DNA of 64,000 nucleotides from DATJKD01 sp963834855 (lineage in GTDB: Bacteria > Pseudomonadota > Gammaproteobacteria > Steroidobacterales > Steroidobacteraceae), in contig CAWIDH010000027.1 in the NCBI GenBank assembly GCA_963834855.1, positions 186,001 through 250,000 of the forward strand, in the 5' to 3' direction. Positions 28,813-37,315 of this stretch are shown here, piece by piece. Below the pieces are notes generated by a model. That model saw nothing but the letters and a program-made list of their open reading frames with translations, did no database searches and was not told the origin of the DNA. Position numbers and translations under genes: made by a program. Each line of letters starts with the position of its first letter. The first letter of the stretch is position 1.

Positions 28813-30537
28813 ATGGCATCGCAGGTTCGTAAGAGCATGAAGGAGTCCGCCGTGCCCCGACGCTGGCAGCTGTCGACCGTCATTTCCGGCCTCGTTGCCA
28901 CCCTTGCCGCGGGCTGTGCCACGAGCCCCGACGCGCCTGTGTTCGAGGCCGGGAGCTTCGCGGAACATGTGCGTACCCTCGCGTCGGACGAATTCGAAGG
29001 CCGGCGACCCGCCACCGCCGGCGAGGAAAAGACGATCGCCTATCTCGAGCAGCAGTTCGCGAAGGCCGGGCTTGCGCCCGGCGTGGGCAAGGGGTTCCGC
29101 CAGGCCGTGCCGTTCGTAGAGCTGACCACGTCGCCGGACGATGCCCTCACCGTCCAGGGGCCGGGCGGCAACGCGGTGCTCCGCTACGCGGACGACGCGG
29201 TCTACTGGACCAAGCGCGTCGTCCCCGAGGTCTCGCTGGCGGACAGCGAGCTCGTCTTCGTCGGCTACGGCATCGTGGAGCCGGCCATGGACTGGAACGA
29301 CTACGCTGGCCTGGACATGCGCGGCAAGACGGCGGTCATCCTGGTCAACGACCCGGGCTTCGTGACCGGTGATCCGGCGCTCTTCAACGGCCGCGCCATG
29401 ACCTATCACGGCCGCTGGACCTACAAGTTCGAGGAGGCGGCGCGGCAGGGCGCGGCGGGTGCCATCATCGTCCACGAAGAAGTACCGGCGGCCTATCCCT
29501 GGGAAGTGGTGCGCAACGGCGCCGCGCGCCCCCAGCTCGCCATCGAAGCGGCCGACGGCAACGCATGGCGCGTCGGCATCGAGGGCTGGATGACCCGCGA
29601 GGCGGCCGGACGCGTGTTCGAGGCCGCGGGGCTCAACTACGACACGGCCAAGGCGGCTGCGGCCCGGCGGGGCTTCAAGCCCGTGCCGTTGGCGCTCAAG
29701 GCATCCACGCGGGTGCGGAACGCGATCCGGCAGATCAGCTCGAACAACGTCGTCGGCATCCTCGAGGGCTCGCGGCGCCCGGACGAATACGTGATCTACA
29801 CGGCGCACTGGGACCACCTGGGCAAGGCGTCGAGCGGCAGCGGCGACACGATCTTCAACGGCGCCGTCGACAACGCCACCGGCACGGGCGCGCTGATCGA
29901 GCTGGCGCGCGCCTTCAGCGCGGTGCGCCCGCGGCCCGAACGTTCCATCGCCTTCGTCGCGTTCACGGGGGAGGAGTACGGGCTGCTCGGCAGCGAGTAT
30001 TTCGCGTCGCATCCGGTCGTGCCGCTCGCGCAGGTCGTCGGCGGCGTCAACATCGACGGCATGGAGGTCGACGGCCGCACGCGCGACGTGGCCGTGGTCG
30101 GCTTCGGCGCGTCCGAGCTCGAGGACTACCTCGCGGCGGCGGCCGCGGCGCAGGGCCGCATCCTGAAGCCCGAGCCGACGCCGGAGAAGGGCGCGTACTA
30201 CCGCTCGGACCACTTCATGCTGGCGAGGAAGGGCGTGCCCATGCTCTACGCGAAGGGCGGCATCGACTCGCACGAGCACGGCCCGGAGTGGGGCCTCGAG
30301 CAGGACGCGGACTACACCGCGCATCGCTACCACAAGCCGTCGGACGAGTTCGATCCGGACTGGGACCTCTCGGGAGCGATCGAGGACCTCGAGCTCTACT
30401 TCGACGTCGGGCTGATGCTCGCGAGCGAGGAGGGGTTCCCGAACTGGCGCCCGGGCAACGAGTTCCGCGCGATCCGCGACCGGAGCCGCGCGGGCACCGC
30501 GGCCGCCCCTAGCGCGTCATCAGGCCTGTCGAGGTGA
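28813..30537 (+). CDS. M28 family zinc aminopeptidase lipoprotein with PA domain
   Basis: An exported metallopeptidase of about 574 residues. The lipobox ATLAAGC anchors it as a lipoprotein. A PA (protease-associated) insert spans roughly residues 130-260. The zinc ligands are in YTAHWDHLG, GAVDNATGTGALIE, FTGEEYGLLGSEYF, NIDGMEV and RYHKPSDEFD, so all M28 metal-binding positions are present. The start may be the ATG at 28813 or at 28837; the second gives a more usual signal length, and neither has a clear ribosome site. It probably releases N-terminal residues from peptides in the periplasm. Confidence 0.9.
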   Translation: MASQVRKSMKESAVPRRWQLSTVISGLVATLAAGCATSPDAPVFEAGSFAEHVRTLASDEFEGRRPATAGEEKTIAYLEQQFAKAGLAPGVGKGFRQAVPFVELTTSPDDALTVQGPGGNAVLRYADDAVYWTKRVVPEVSLADSELVFVGYGIVEPAMDWNDYAGLDMRGKTAVILVNDPGFVTGDPALFNGRAMTYHGRWTYKFEEAARQGAAGAIIVHEEVPAAYPWEVVRNGAARPQLAIEAADGNAWRVGIEGWMTREAAGRVFEAAGLNYDTAKAAAARRGFKPVPLALKASTRVRNAIRQISSNNVVGILEGSRRPDEYVIYTAHWDHLGKASSGSGDTIFNGAVDNATGTGALIELARAFSAVRPRPERSIAFVAFTGEEYGLLGSEYFASHPVVPLAQVVGGVNIDGMEVDGRTRDVAVVGFGASELEDYLAAAAAAQGRILKPEPTPEKGAYYRSDHFMLARKGVPMLYAKGGIDSHEHGPEWGLEQDADYTAHRYHKPSDEFDPDWDLSGAIEDLELYFDVGLMLASEEGFPNWRPGNEFRAIRDRSRAGTAAAPSASSGLSR

Positions 30538-30540
30538 ACT

Positions 30541-30629
30541 CGATCGGAGGATTTTCCGGAACGCCGTAAACCCGTCCTGGGGCTCCGTCGAAACATCCTG
30601 TTTTCGACGGTCCGGAAACCTTCCGATCG
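30541..30629. repeat. nested inverted-repeat element (branched structure)
   Basis: Outer arms 30541-30560 and 30611-30629 pair with small bulges (CGATCGGA...TTTCCGGA against its complement). Inside lie a small CCC-GTCCT-GGG hairpin (30571-30581) and a perfect 9-bp hairpin CCGTCGAAA/TTTCGACGG (30585-30593 with 30602-30610). The core GCCGTAAACCC...GGGGCTC resembles an intergenic repeat I recall from other gammaproteobacterial genomes. It starts 4 bp after the M28 stop codon and may serve as terminator or mRNA 3' end. Confidence 0.65.
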
Positions 30630-30674
30630 ACGCTTCGCCGATGCGTCGTGCCGTTCATGAATGATGCGGACTGG

Positions 30675-31016
30675 CTAGAGAGTAGGTTCGCGGCGTGAAG
30701 CGGGCGGGGCGTAACCGTCGCGTTCCTCCGTCGACGCATCGACGGCCGCACGACGGATGCGACCGCGGACCGCCCAGGCGACGCGCGATGCGACGATGAC
30801 CACGAGCGGCGCGAGCGCGAGCGTCAGCGCCTGCCATTCGAGCCGCGCGAGGCTGCGCAGGAAATCGCCGAGGAATCTACCGGCGCCGCCCCGGCTGTAG
30901 GGGCCCAGCGTCTCGGTGCCGGTCCAGTAGACGAGCAGCGGCAAGACGACGAGGCCCAGCAGTGCCGCTCCCGCGAACCAGATCGCCTCCCGCTTCACGC
31001 CCGAAGACACATGCAC
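30675..31016 (-). CDS. small two-helix membrane protein
   Basis: A 113-residue protein of unknown function. It has two hydrophobic segments, about residues 10-31 (AIWFAGAALLGLVVLPLLVY) and 62-84 (WQALTLALAPLVVIVASRVA), separated by a Gly/Arg-rich loop, with a basic, charged C-terminal tail. No family is recognised. Its neighbours are the intergenic repeat downstream and a divergent oxidoreductase gene. Confidence 0.55.
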   Translation of the reverse strand: MHVSSGVKREAIWFAGAALLGLVVLPLLVYWTGTETLGPYSRGGAGRFLGDFLRSLARLEWQALTLALAPLVVIVASRVAWAVRGRIRRAAVDASTEERDGYAPPASRREPTL

Positions 31017-31133
31017 CGCTTCACCCGCTTATGGCAGCACCGACTGCGAATCCTGACGGCCTACCGGGGACGCCGCAAGCGGGTGGCATTCAGTATCATC
31101 GCCGGTCACGGCACGGGTCGGCCCGGGCGTGCA

Positions 31134-31167
31134 GCGGGCAAGGCATGAACGCGGGCAAGGCATGAAC
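31134..31167 (+). repeat. perfect 17-bp tandem duplication covering a start codon
   Basis: GCGGGCAAGGCATGAAC occurs twice without gap (31134-31150 and 31151-31167). Each copy holds an AGG-like ribosome site and an ATG. The first ATG (31145) opens a six-codon frame MNAGKA whose TGA overlaps the second ATG (31162) as ATGA. Confidence 0.9.
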
Positions 31168-32112
31168 AAGGTGCGCACGGCGGTCATCGGCGTCGGCTAT
31201 CTGGGTCGATTTCATGCGCAGAAGTACGCGGCGCTGCCCGAATCGCAGCTGGTCGCGGTCGTCGACGCCAGCGCGCAGGCGCGCGACGCTGTCGCCGCCG
31301 AAACGGGTTGCCGCGCCGTGGCGGACTTCCGGGAGATCCTCGACGACGTCGATGCGGTGAGCATCGCCACGCCCACGCCACTGCACTTCCCGATCGCGAG
31401 CGCCTGTCTCGGTCACGGCGTGCACGTGCTGGTCGAGAAGCCGGTCACCGAGACACCCGACCAGGCGCGCGAGCTCGTGCGGCTCGCCGCCGGGAAAGGC
31501 CGCGTGCTGCAGGTGGGACACCTCGAGCGCTTCAATTCGGCGATCCTCGCGCTCGCGGGCACGCTGCACACGCCGAGGTTCGTCGAGTCGCACCGGCTCG
31601 CGCAGTTCAAGGCCCGCGGCACCGACGTCAACGTGGTCCTCGACCTCATGATCCACGACATCGACCTGATCCAGAGCCTGGTCGGCGCGCCGGTCGAATC
31701 CATCGACGCGGTCGGCACCTCGGTGTTCTCGGCGGGCCTCGACATCGCCAATGCGCGCATCCGCTACGCGAACGGGTGCGTGGCCAACACGACGGCGAGC
31801 AGGGTCAGCATGAAGGTGGAACGCAAGCTCAGGCTGTTCCAGGACGACGCGTACATTTCGATCGACCTGCAGCAGAAGGTGCTGACGATCGTCCGCAAGC
31901 CGCCCGACGGCGCGACGAGCGCGCCGGGGCAGGTCACGCTCGAGGAGCGCAGCTACGAGCAGGGCGATGCGCTCAGGCTCGAGATCGAGGCTTTTCTCGC
32001 CGCCATCCGTGACGGGCGACCGCCGGTCGTTTCCGGCGAGGACGGCCTGCGCGCCCTCGAAACCGCCATCCGGATCACCGAGCTGGTGCACGCCGACCAG
32101 GCCGGTCGATGA
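31162..32112 (+). CDS. Gfo/Idh/MocA-family NAD(P)-dependent oxidoreductase
   Basis: A 316-residue dehydrogenase. The N-terminal Rossmann fold TAVIGVGYLGRFHAQKYAAL (GxGxxG-like), SIATPTPLHF and HVLVEKPVT, with the catalytic Lys in EKP, are canonical. The C-terminal domain has QVGHLERFNSAI and LDLMIHDIDLIQSLVG. The opening GVGYLGRFHAQKYA resembles the UDP-GlcNAc 3-dehydrogenase (GnnA-like) subgroup linked to lipid A biosynthesis, but no lpx or GnnB gene is nearby, so the substrate stays open. The second ATG of a tandem duplication is taken as the start. It overlaps the next gene by 4 bp. Confidence 0.88.
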   Translation: MNKVRTAVIGVGYLGRFHAQKYAALPESQLVAVVDASAQARDAVAAETGCRAVADFREILDDVDAVSIATPTPLHFPIASACLGHGVHVLVEKPVTETPDQARELVRLAAGKGRVLQVGHLERFNSAILALAGTLHTPRFVESHRLAQFKARGTDVNVVLDLMIHDIDLIQSLVGAPVESIDAVGTSVFSAGLDIANARIRYANGCVANTTASRVSMKVERKLRLFQDDAYISIDLQQKVLTIVRKPPDGATSAPGQVTLEERSYEQGDALRLEIEAFLAAIRDGRPPVVSGEDGLRALETAIRITELVHADQAGR

Positions 32113-33285
32113 GGCGCGAGCACTACGCCGGCCGCGACCTGCTTCGCGCCCTCACGATCGAGGACCTGCGGCGCATCGCGCGCCGGCGCCTGCCGCGCTC
32201 AGGCTGCGAATACCTCGAAGGCGGCGCCGAGGACGAGCTGAGCCTGAAGCGCAACCGCGACGTGTTCGAGCGCATCGCCTGGGCGCCGCGCACCCTGGTC
32301 GGCGTTGCGATGCCCGATCTTGCGGTGCCTCTGTTCGGCAAGCGAGCCAACATGCCGGTCGCGATCGCGCCGACGGGCTTCAACGGGCTGCTGTGGCCGC
32401 AGGGCGACGTGGCGCTCGCCCGCGCCGCGGCGACGTCCGGCATCCCGTTCACGCTGAGCACGATGGCCAACTGCTCGATCGAGACCCTGGCGCGCGATGC
32501 ACCGGGTGAGAACTGGTTCCAGCTCTACCCGCTCAAGGATCTCCGCTCGCTCGACCGTCTCGTCGACCGTGCGCGCGATGCCGGCTATGGCACGCTGGTC
32601 GTCACCACGGACGTGCCCCAGCTCGGCGCGCGCGAATGGGATCAGCGCAACTACCGCGCGCCGGCCAAGCTCGGCGGTGCGGCGCTGCTCGACATGCTCG
32701 CGCATCCCGGCTGGATGCGGCGCGTGCTGCTGCCCGGGGGCGTGCCGCGCTTCGAGAACCTGCTCGAGTTCCTCCCGGCCGGCGGACAGGGCCAGTCGGC
32801 GCTGCTCGGCGTGCGATACCTGGCGACGCAGTTGAATCCGATGTTCTCCTGGGACGACGTTGCGCGGATCCGCGAGCGATGGCGCGGGCGGCTGGTGCTC
32901 AAGGGGATACTCAGCCTCGACGACGCGCGTCGCGCCGTGGACGCTCGGCGCCGACGGCATCGTCCTGTCGAACCACGGCGGACGCCAGCTCGATTCCGCG
33001 ATCTCGGGCGTCGAGCTGCTGCCCGCCGTAGCGGCGGAGCTCAAGGACCGGGCGACGATACTCGTGGACGGCGGCTTCCGCCGTGGATCGGACGTGCTCA
33101 AGGCGGTCGCGCTCGGCGCGCACGCGGTGATGATCGGCCGCGCCACGCTCTACGGGTTGGCCGCCGGAGGCGAGGCAGGTGTCGCGCACGCGCTCACGCT
33201 GCTGCGCGCGGAGATGGAGAGGACGATGACTCTGCTCGGCTGCCGCAACATGGCCGAGGTCGGCCGACACCTGATCCGTTCGTGA
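32109..33285 (+). pseudogene. FMN-dependent alpha-hydroxy-acid oxidase, frameshifted
   Basis: A lactate/glycolate-oxidase family flavoenzyme (LldD-like). The first frame runs from ATG 32109 through YLEGGAEDELSLKRNRDVFE, MPVAIAPTGFNGLLWPQGD, NWFQLYPLKD and LVVTTDVPQLGAREWDQRN to SLDDARRAVD. The catalytic part GADGIVLSNHGGRQLDS and ILVDGGFRRGSDVLKAVALG (FMN phosphate site) continues in another frame. Loss of a GC from GCGC at about 32937 explains the shift: gtggacGCGCTCGGC was probably the original. About 391 residues would result. The ATGA overlap with the preceding gene is intact. An assembly error is likely. Confidence 0.82.
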
Positions 33286-33340
33286 GCACGGCGGCACCGT
33301 GGGGTAGGCCGGCATCCATCCGACGCCGAGAGCGCCCGGT

Positions 33341-33580
33341 TCAGCGGCTGCGTCCGCGGCGTTTCGACTTCGGTCCCGCAGCGTGCTGCGGCGCCGCGGG
33401 CTCGAATTCCTCTCCGGGCTGCCACGGTCGGCCGAGCCGTCCCTCGATGTAACCGCGGATCAGCCGTCGCAACACCTGTGACGGGGTCAGGTCTTCCTGC
33501 GCGCACAGCCGCTCGAACACGGCTTTCTTGCGCGGGTCAACCAGGATGGTCAGGCGGGCGGTGCGTTCCTCGAGCTTCAC
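33341..33580 (-). CDS. ribbon-helix-helix DNA-binding protein
   Basis: A 79-residue CopG/Arc-type regulator. The N-terminal ribbon is RTARLTILVD, followed by helix A (PRKKAVFERLCAQEDL) and helix B (TPSQVLRRLIRGYIE), the classical RHH pattern. The C-terminal 30 residues are Pro/Ala/Arg-rich and basic. GTG at 33580 is the start. It is divergent from the hydrogenase-4-like operon. The intervening region carries a TGCA-type inverted repeat between its own promoter and start codon, so autoregulation and control of the operon are plausible. Confidence 0.75.
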   Translation of the reverse strand: MKLEERTARLTILVDPRKKAVFERLCAQEDLTPSQVLRRLIRGYIEGRLGRPWQPGEEFEPAAPQHAAGPKSKRRGRSR

Positions 33581-33597
33581 GACGGACCGCTATGCAC

Positions 33598-33641
33598 ATG
33601 CAGCTTGCATCCTATGATAATCGAAGCATAATTGCAGACAA
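33598..33641. promoter_or_regulatory. divergent promoter/operator between RHH gene and hydrogenase-like operon
   Basis: This is an AT-rich island in a GC-rich gap. Leftward boxes are TTGTCT (33636-33641) and TATCAT (33614-33619), 16 bp apart, for the RHH gene. Rightward boxes are TTGCAT (33605-33610) and CATAAT (33627-33632), 16 bp apart, for the hyf-like operon. The inverted repeat ATGCA-GCT-TGCAT (33598-33610) overlaps the rightward -35 and lies downstream of the leftward promoter, a good place for a repressor. Confidence 0.5.
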
Positions 33642-33695
33642 GTCCCGCGGCAACCATCGCGCATCCGCCCACGGTCAACCGCTGTCCCCGTTCGC

Positions 33696-35720
33696 GTGCC
33701 GGTCGAACACCAAACTCCGCTGACCGCGTGCCTCGCGCTCCTCGCCGCCTGGCTGCTGATCGGTGCCGCCGGTCTCGTGCGGCCGAGGAGCGTGCGGTTT
33801 GCGGGCCGCACCCTGTTCCCGCTCGGGGCGATCGTCGGCCTCGCGCTCGCCGTGGTCGCCACCGCGGGGCTCGCGATGCCCGCGGAGCGGCTCGTGCTGC
33901 CGCTCGGGTTGCCGGACCTGCCGTTTCACCTGCGCCGCGACGCCCTTGCGAGCGTGTTCCTGGCGATGCTCGGTGCCGCGTCGGTCGGGATCTCGCTATT
34001 CGCGGCCGGATACTTCCGCCGCGGCGAGGGCACGCCGCCCGGCCTCCTTTGTTTCCAGTACCACGTGTTCCTCGCGAGCATGGGCTTCGTGCTTCTCGCC
34101 GATGACGCCTACGCATTCATGGTTGCGTGGGAAAGCATGGCCCTGTCCTCGTACTTTCTCGTCACCAGCCAGCACCGTATCCCCGAGATCCGCCGTGCCG
34201 GGTTCCTGTACCTGCTGATCGCCCACATCGGCGCGATCGCGATCCTGCTGTGTTTCGGCGTGCTGCAGGGCGGGAGCTGGCAGTTCACGTTCGACGCGAT
34301 GCGCGCCGCCCGGCTCGACCCGGCGCCGGCCGCGCTCGCCTTCATGCTCGCGTTCGTCGGCTTCGGCGCGAAGGCGGGGCTGGTCCCGCTGCACGTCTGG
34401 CTACCGGAAGCGCACCCCGCGGCCCCGTCGCCGGTCTCGGCGCTGATGAGCGGCGTGATGCTGAAGACGGCCGTCTATGGCTCGCTGCGGGTCGTGTTCG
34501 ACCTGCTCGGGCAGCCGCACTGGTCATGGGGTCTCGTGCCGCTCGCGGTCGGGCTCGGCAGCGCGTTCTACGGCGTCGTGTTTGCCGCGGTGCAGACGGA
34601 CATGAAGCGGCTGCTCGCGTACTCGTCGATCGAGAATCTCGGTATCGCGTTTGCCGGGCTCGGACTCGCGATCGTGTTCGACGGCGTCGGGATGCGCGCG
34701 CTCGCCGTGCTCGCGACGATCGCGACGATCTATCATTGCCTCAACCACGCATTCATGAAGAGCCTGCTGTTCCTCGGCACGGGCGCGGTGTTGCATTCGA
34801 CCGGCGAACGCAACCTCGGCCGGCTCGGCGGGCTGCTTCGACGCATGCCATGGACCGGGTGGATCGTGCTGGTCGGCGTGCTCGCGATCGCCGGTCTCCC
34901 GCCGCTCAACGGCTTCGTATCGGAGTGGCTGCTGCTGCAGGCGTTTCTTTTCGCGAGCGATGTGCCAGTGAGGTTCGTCGACATGCTCCTGCCGTTGTGC
35001 GCCGCCGGCGTTGCGCTCTGCGCAGCGCTCGCAGGCTACGTCATGGTCAAGTTCTTCGGCATCGTATTTCTCGGCCAGCCCCGCGAGGCCGCGCTTGGAC
35101 GGGCGCATGACTGCGGACCGCTGGAGCGGGCCGGGATGCTGTGGCTCGCGGCCGGGTGCGTGGCACTCGGGCTATTCCCGGCACAGGTCGTCGCCATGCT
35201 CGAGACCGTGACCACGGAACTGCTCGGGCATTCGCTCGGGCGATCGTTGGCGCCCTGGTGGCTGCTCACACCGCTGCCGGACCGGGAGGTGTCGTACGGC
35301 CCGCTCGCGTTCCTGGTCGTGGCCGCGGGCGTGATCGCCGTGACCGCGGTCGTCGTCCGCGCCGTGTATCACCAGCGCGTGCGGCGCGGGCCGGCCTGGG
35401 ACTGCGGCTTCGGCCGGCTCGACGCGCGAATGCAGGACACCGCCGAGGGCTTCGGCCAGCCGATCCGCCACATCTTTCAGCCGTTCTTCCGGATCGAGCG
35501 CGAGCTGCCGGCGCCGTTCGACGCCGACCCGCGCTACCGCGTTACGGTCGGCGACCGCATCTGGAGCTGGGTCTATGCGCCGCTTGGCACGCTCGTGCAG
35601 CGGGTCGCAAACGCCGTCGCCTTCGTGCAGCGCGGGCAGATCGCCGGCTACCTGATGTACAGCTTCCTCACGCTGATCGCGCTGCTCGCGCTCGTGCTAT
35701 GGATCGGACCGCGATCCTGA
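33696..35720 (+). CDS. hydrogenase-4 subunit B-like antiporter subunit
   Basis: A membrane subunit homologous to HyfB and to NuoL/M/N, 674 residues with about 16 hydrophobic segments. The proton-channel elements are present: Glu in VAWESMALSSYFLV, Lys in GFGAKAGLVPLHVWLPEAHP, the broken-helix motif SPVSALMSGVMLKTAVYG and the Lys in DMKRLLAYSSIENLGIA. A long C-terminal part contains PAWDCGFGRLDARMQDTAEG, typical of the HyfB/HycC group. It starts at GTG 33696 and opens a six-gene operon; the next gene overlaps by 22 bp. It should translocate H+ or Na+ driven by the peripheral arm. Confidence 0.9.
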   Translation: MPVEHQTPLTACLALLAAWLLIGAAGLVRPRSVRFAGRTLFPLGAIVGLALAVVATAGLAMPAERLVLPLGLPDLPFHLRRDALASVFLAMLGAASVGISLFAAGYFRRGEGTPPGLLCFQYHVFLASMGFVLLADDAYAFMVAWESMALSSYFLVTSQHRIPEIRRAGFLYLLIAHIGAIAILLCFGVLQGGSWQFTFDAMRAARLDPAPAALAFMLAFVGFGAKAGLVPLHVWLPEAHPAAPSPVSALMSGVMLKTAVYGSLRVVFDLLGQPHWSWGLVPLAVGLGSAFYGVVFAAVQTDMKRLLAYSSIENLGIAFAGLGLAIVFDGVGMRALAVLATIATIYHCLNHAFMKSLLFLGTGAVLHSTGERNLGRLGGLLRRMPWTGWIVLVGVLAIAGLPPLNGFVSEWLLLQAFLFASDVPVRFVDMLLPLCAAGVALCAALAGYVMVKFFGIVFLGQPREAALGRAHDCGPLERAGMLWLAAGCVALGLFPAQVVAMLETVTTELLGHSLGRSLAPWWLLTPLPDREVSYGPLAFLVVAAGVIAVTAVVVRAVYHQRVRRGPAWDCGFGRLDARMQDTAEGFGQPIRHIFQPFFRIERELPAPFDADPRYRVTVGDRIWSWVYAPLGTLVQRVANAVAFVQRGQIAGYLMYSFLTLIALLALVLWIGPRS

Positions 35721-36646
35721 CCCAGCTGCTCGAGATCGCGGCGGCGCTCGCCGTCGCGCCGCTGTTCATGGGCTGGGTGACCCAGTGCCGCGCCTGGCTC
35801 CAGAACCGCACCGCGCCCAGCCTGTGGCTGCCGTACCGCGCGATCCACAAGCTGTTCCACAAGGACGCGGTGCTCGCGCAGGATGCCTCGCCGCTGTTCC
35901 GCGCGGCGCCGTACGTGGTCTTCGGCACGATGGTCGTCGCCGCGGCGATCATTCCGTCGATGAGCACGCTGCCGCTCACGCCGGCCGCGGATGCGATCGC
36001 GCTGGTCGGGCTGTTCGCGACCGCGCGGGTGTTCCTGTCGCTCGCGGCGATGGACGTCGGCACCGCGTTCGGCACGCTCGGCGCCCGGCGCGAGATGATG
36101 GTGGGTTTTCTCGCCGAGCCCGCGCTGCTGATGGTGATCTTCGTCGCCTCGCTGATCTCGGCGACGACGGCGCTGCCGGTGATCTCCGGGCGGCTCGCCA
36201 CACAGGCGATCGGGCTGTATCCGAGCCTGGCGTTCACCGCGGTCGCGTTCACGCTGGTGCTGCTCGCCGAGAACGCCCGCATCCCGGTCGACAACCCCGC
36301 GACGCACCTCGAGCTCACGATGATCCACGAGGCGATGCTGCTCGAGTACTCGGCGCGGCACCTCGCGCTGATGGAGTGGGCCGCGGCGCTGAAGCTCTTC
36401 AATTACGCCTGCATCGGTTTCGCGCTGTTCCTGCCATGGGGGGTCGCCACCGGTGAGGCGGGTCCGCTCGCACTGCTGCTGTCGATCCCGCTGCTCGCGG
36501 TCAAGCTCGCGTTCGCGGGTCTTGGGATCGCGCTGATCGAGACGCTGTCGGCGAAGCTGCGCGTGTTCCGCGTGCCGGAGTTCCTCGCGACCGCCTTCCT
36601 GTTCGCGGTGCTGGGGATGCTCGTTCACCTGCTGCTCGGAGCCTGA
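35699..36646 (+). CDS. hydrogenase-4 subunit C / complex I subunit 1 (NuoH)-like protein
   Basis: A 315-residue, eight-helix membrane subunit of the HyfC/HycD/NuoH family, which anchors the peripheral arm and lines the quinone-site region. Conserved blocks are FMGWVTQCRAWLQNRTAP, PYRAIHKLFHKDAVL, AMDVGTAFGTLGARREMM, ENARIPVDNPATHLELTMIH (acidic loop) and FRVPEFLATAFL. The ATG at 35699 overlaps the end of the HyfB-like gene. The frame is open upstream to 35141 but only as overlap. Confidence 0.92.
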   Translation: MDRTAILTQLLEIAAALAVAPLFMGWVTQCRAWLQNRTAPSLWLPYRAIHKLFHKDAVLAQDASPLFRAAPYVVFGTMVVAAAIIPSMSTLPLTPAADAIALVGLFATARVFLSLAAMDVGTAFGTLGARREMMVGFLAEPALLMVIFVASLISATTALPVISGRLATQAIGLYPSLAFTAVAFTLVLLAENARIPVDNPATHLELTMIHEAMLLEYSARHLALMEWAAALKLFNYACIGFALFLPWGVATGEAGPLALLLSIPLLAVKLAFAGLGIALIETLSAKLRVFRVPEFLATAFLFAVLGMLVHLLLGA

Positions 36647-36648
36647 CC

Positions 36649-37314
36649 ATGACCGTGCCCAGCTGGGACCTGCAGTTGCTCAACCTGTTCGCGGCGCTGC
36701 TGCTGCTGCTGTCGTTCGCGATGCTGTCGCAGCGCCGGATCGTCTCGCTCGTGAACCTGCTCGCGCTGCAGGGTGCGGTGCTGTGCGCGGCGACGCTGCT
36801 GCTCGCGTGGCGGACAGGTCAGGGCCATCTGTACCTGTCCGCCGCGTTGACGCTCGGCCTCAAGGTCGTCGGCCTCCCGTGGCTGCTGCACCGGCTGATC
36901 CGCCGGCTCGAGGTCTACTGGGAGACCGAGCCGCTGATCAATGCCGCCGGGACGATGATGGTCGGCCTGCTGATCGTAATCTTCTCGTTCGGTCTCGCGC
37001 AGCCGATCGCCGAGCTCGCGAGCACGACGACGCGCAGCGCGCTCGGCATCGCGGTGAGCGTGATCCTGCTGGCATTCCTGATGATGATCACGCGTCGCAA
37101 GGCGTTGTCGCAGGTGATCGGTTTCCTGTCGATGGAGAACGGGCTGTTCTTCGGCGCGATGAGCGCGACCTACGGGATGCCGATGGTGGTCGAGCTCGGC
37201 GTCGCGCTCGACGTGCTGGTGGCGATGCTGGTGCTGGGCGTGTTCTTCTTCCAGATCCGCGAGCAGTTCGACAGCCTCGACCTTCACCACCTCGAGTCGC
37301 TGCGGGAACGGTGA
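36649..37314 (+). CDS. hydrogenase-4 subunit E-like membrane protein
   Basis: A 221-residue protein of the HyfE family, which corresponds to the NuoK-like module. It has about six to seven hydrophobic segments. Typical blocks are QRRIVSLVNLLALQGAVL, LTLGLKVVGLPWLLHRLI, TRSALGIAVSVILLAFLMM, FLSMENGLFFGAMSATYG (channel Glu) and ELGVALDVLVAMLVLGVFFF. It starts 2 bp after the HyfC-like stop and ends 1 bp before the HyfF-like gene, so the operon is tightly packed. Confidence 0.92.
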   Translation: MTVPSWDLQLLNLFAALLLLLSFAMLSQRRIVSLVNLLALQGAVLCAATLLLAWRTGQGHLYLSAALTLGLKVVGLPWLLHRLIRRLEVYWETEPLINAAGTMMVGLLIVIFSFGLAQPIAELASTTTRSALGIAVSVILLAFLMMITRRKALSQVIGFLSMENGLFFGAMSATYGMPMVVELGVALDVLVAMLVLGVFFFQIREQFDSLDLHHLESLRER

Positions 37315-37315
37315 A

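Noticed and set aside
26284..30333. 1349-codon protein including the tail-specific protease
   Set aside because: The part beyond 28422 lies opposite the M28 peptidase and the small membrane protein and has shadow composition; the protease has its own start with ribosome site.
33606..33612. TGCATCC at the hydrogenase-like operon as another ECF promoter
   Set aside because: No CGTAT box follows at 16 bp; the match is part of the local TGCA repeat.
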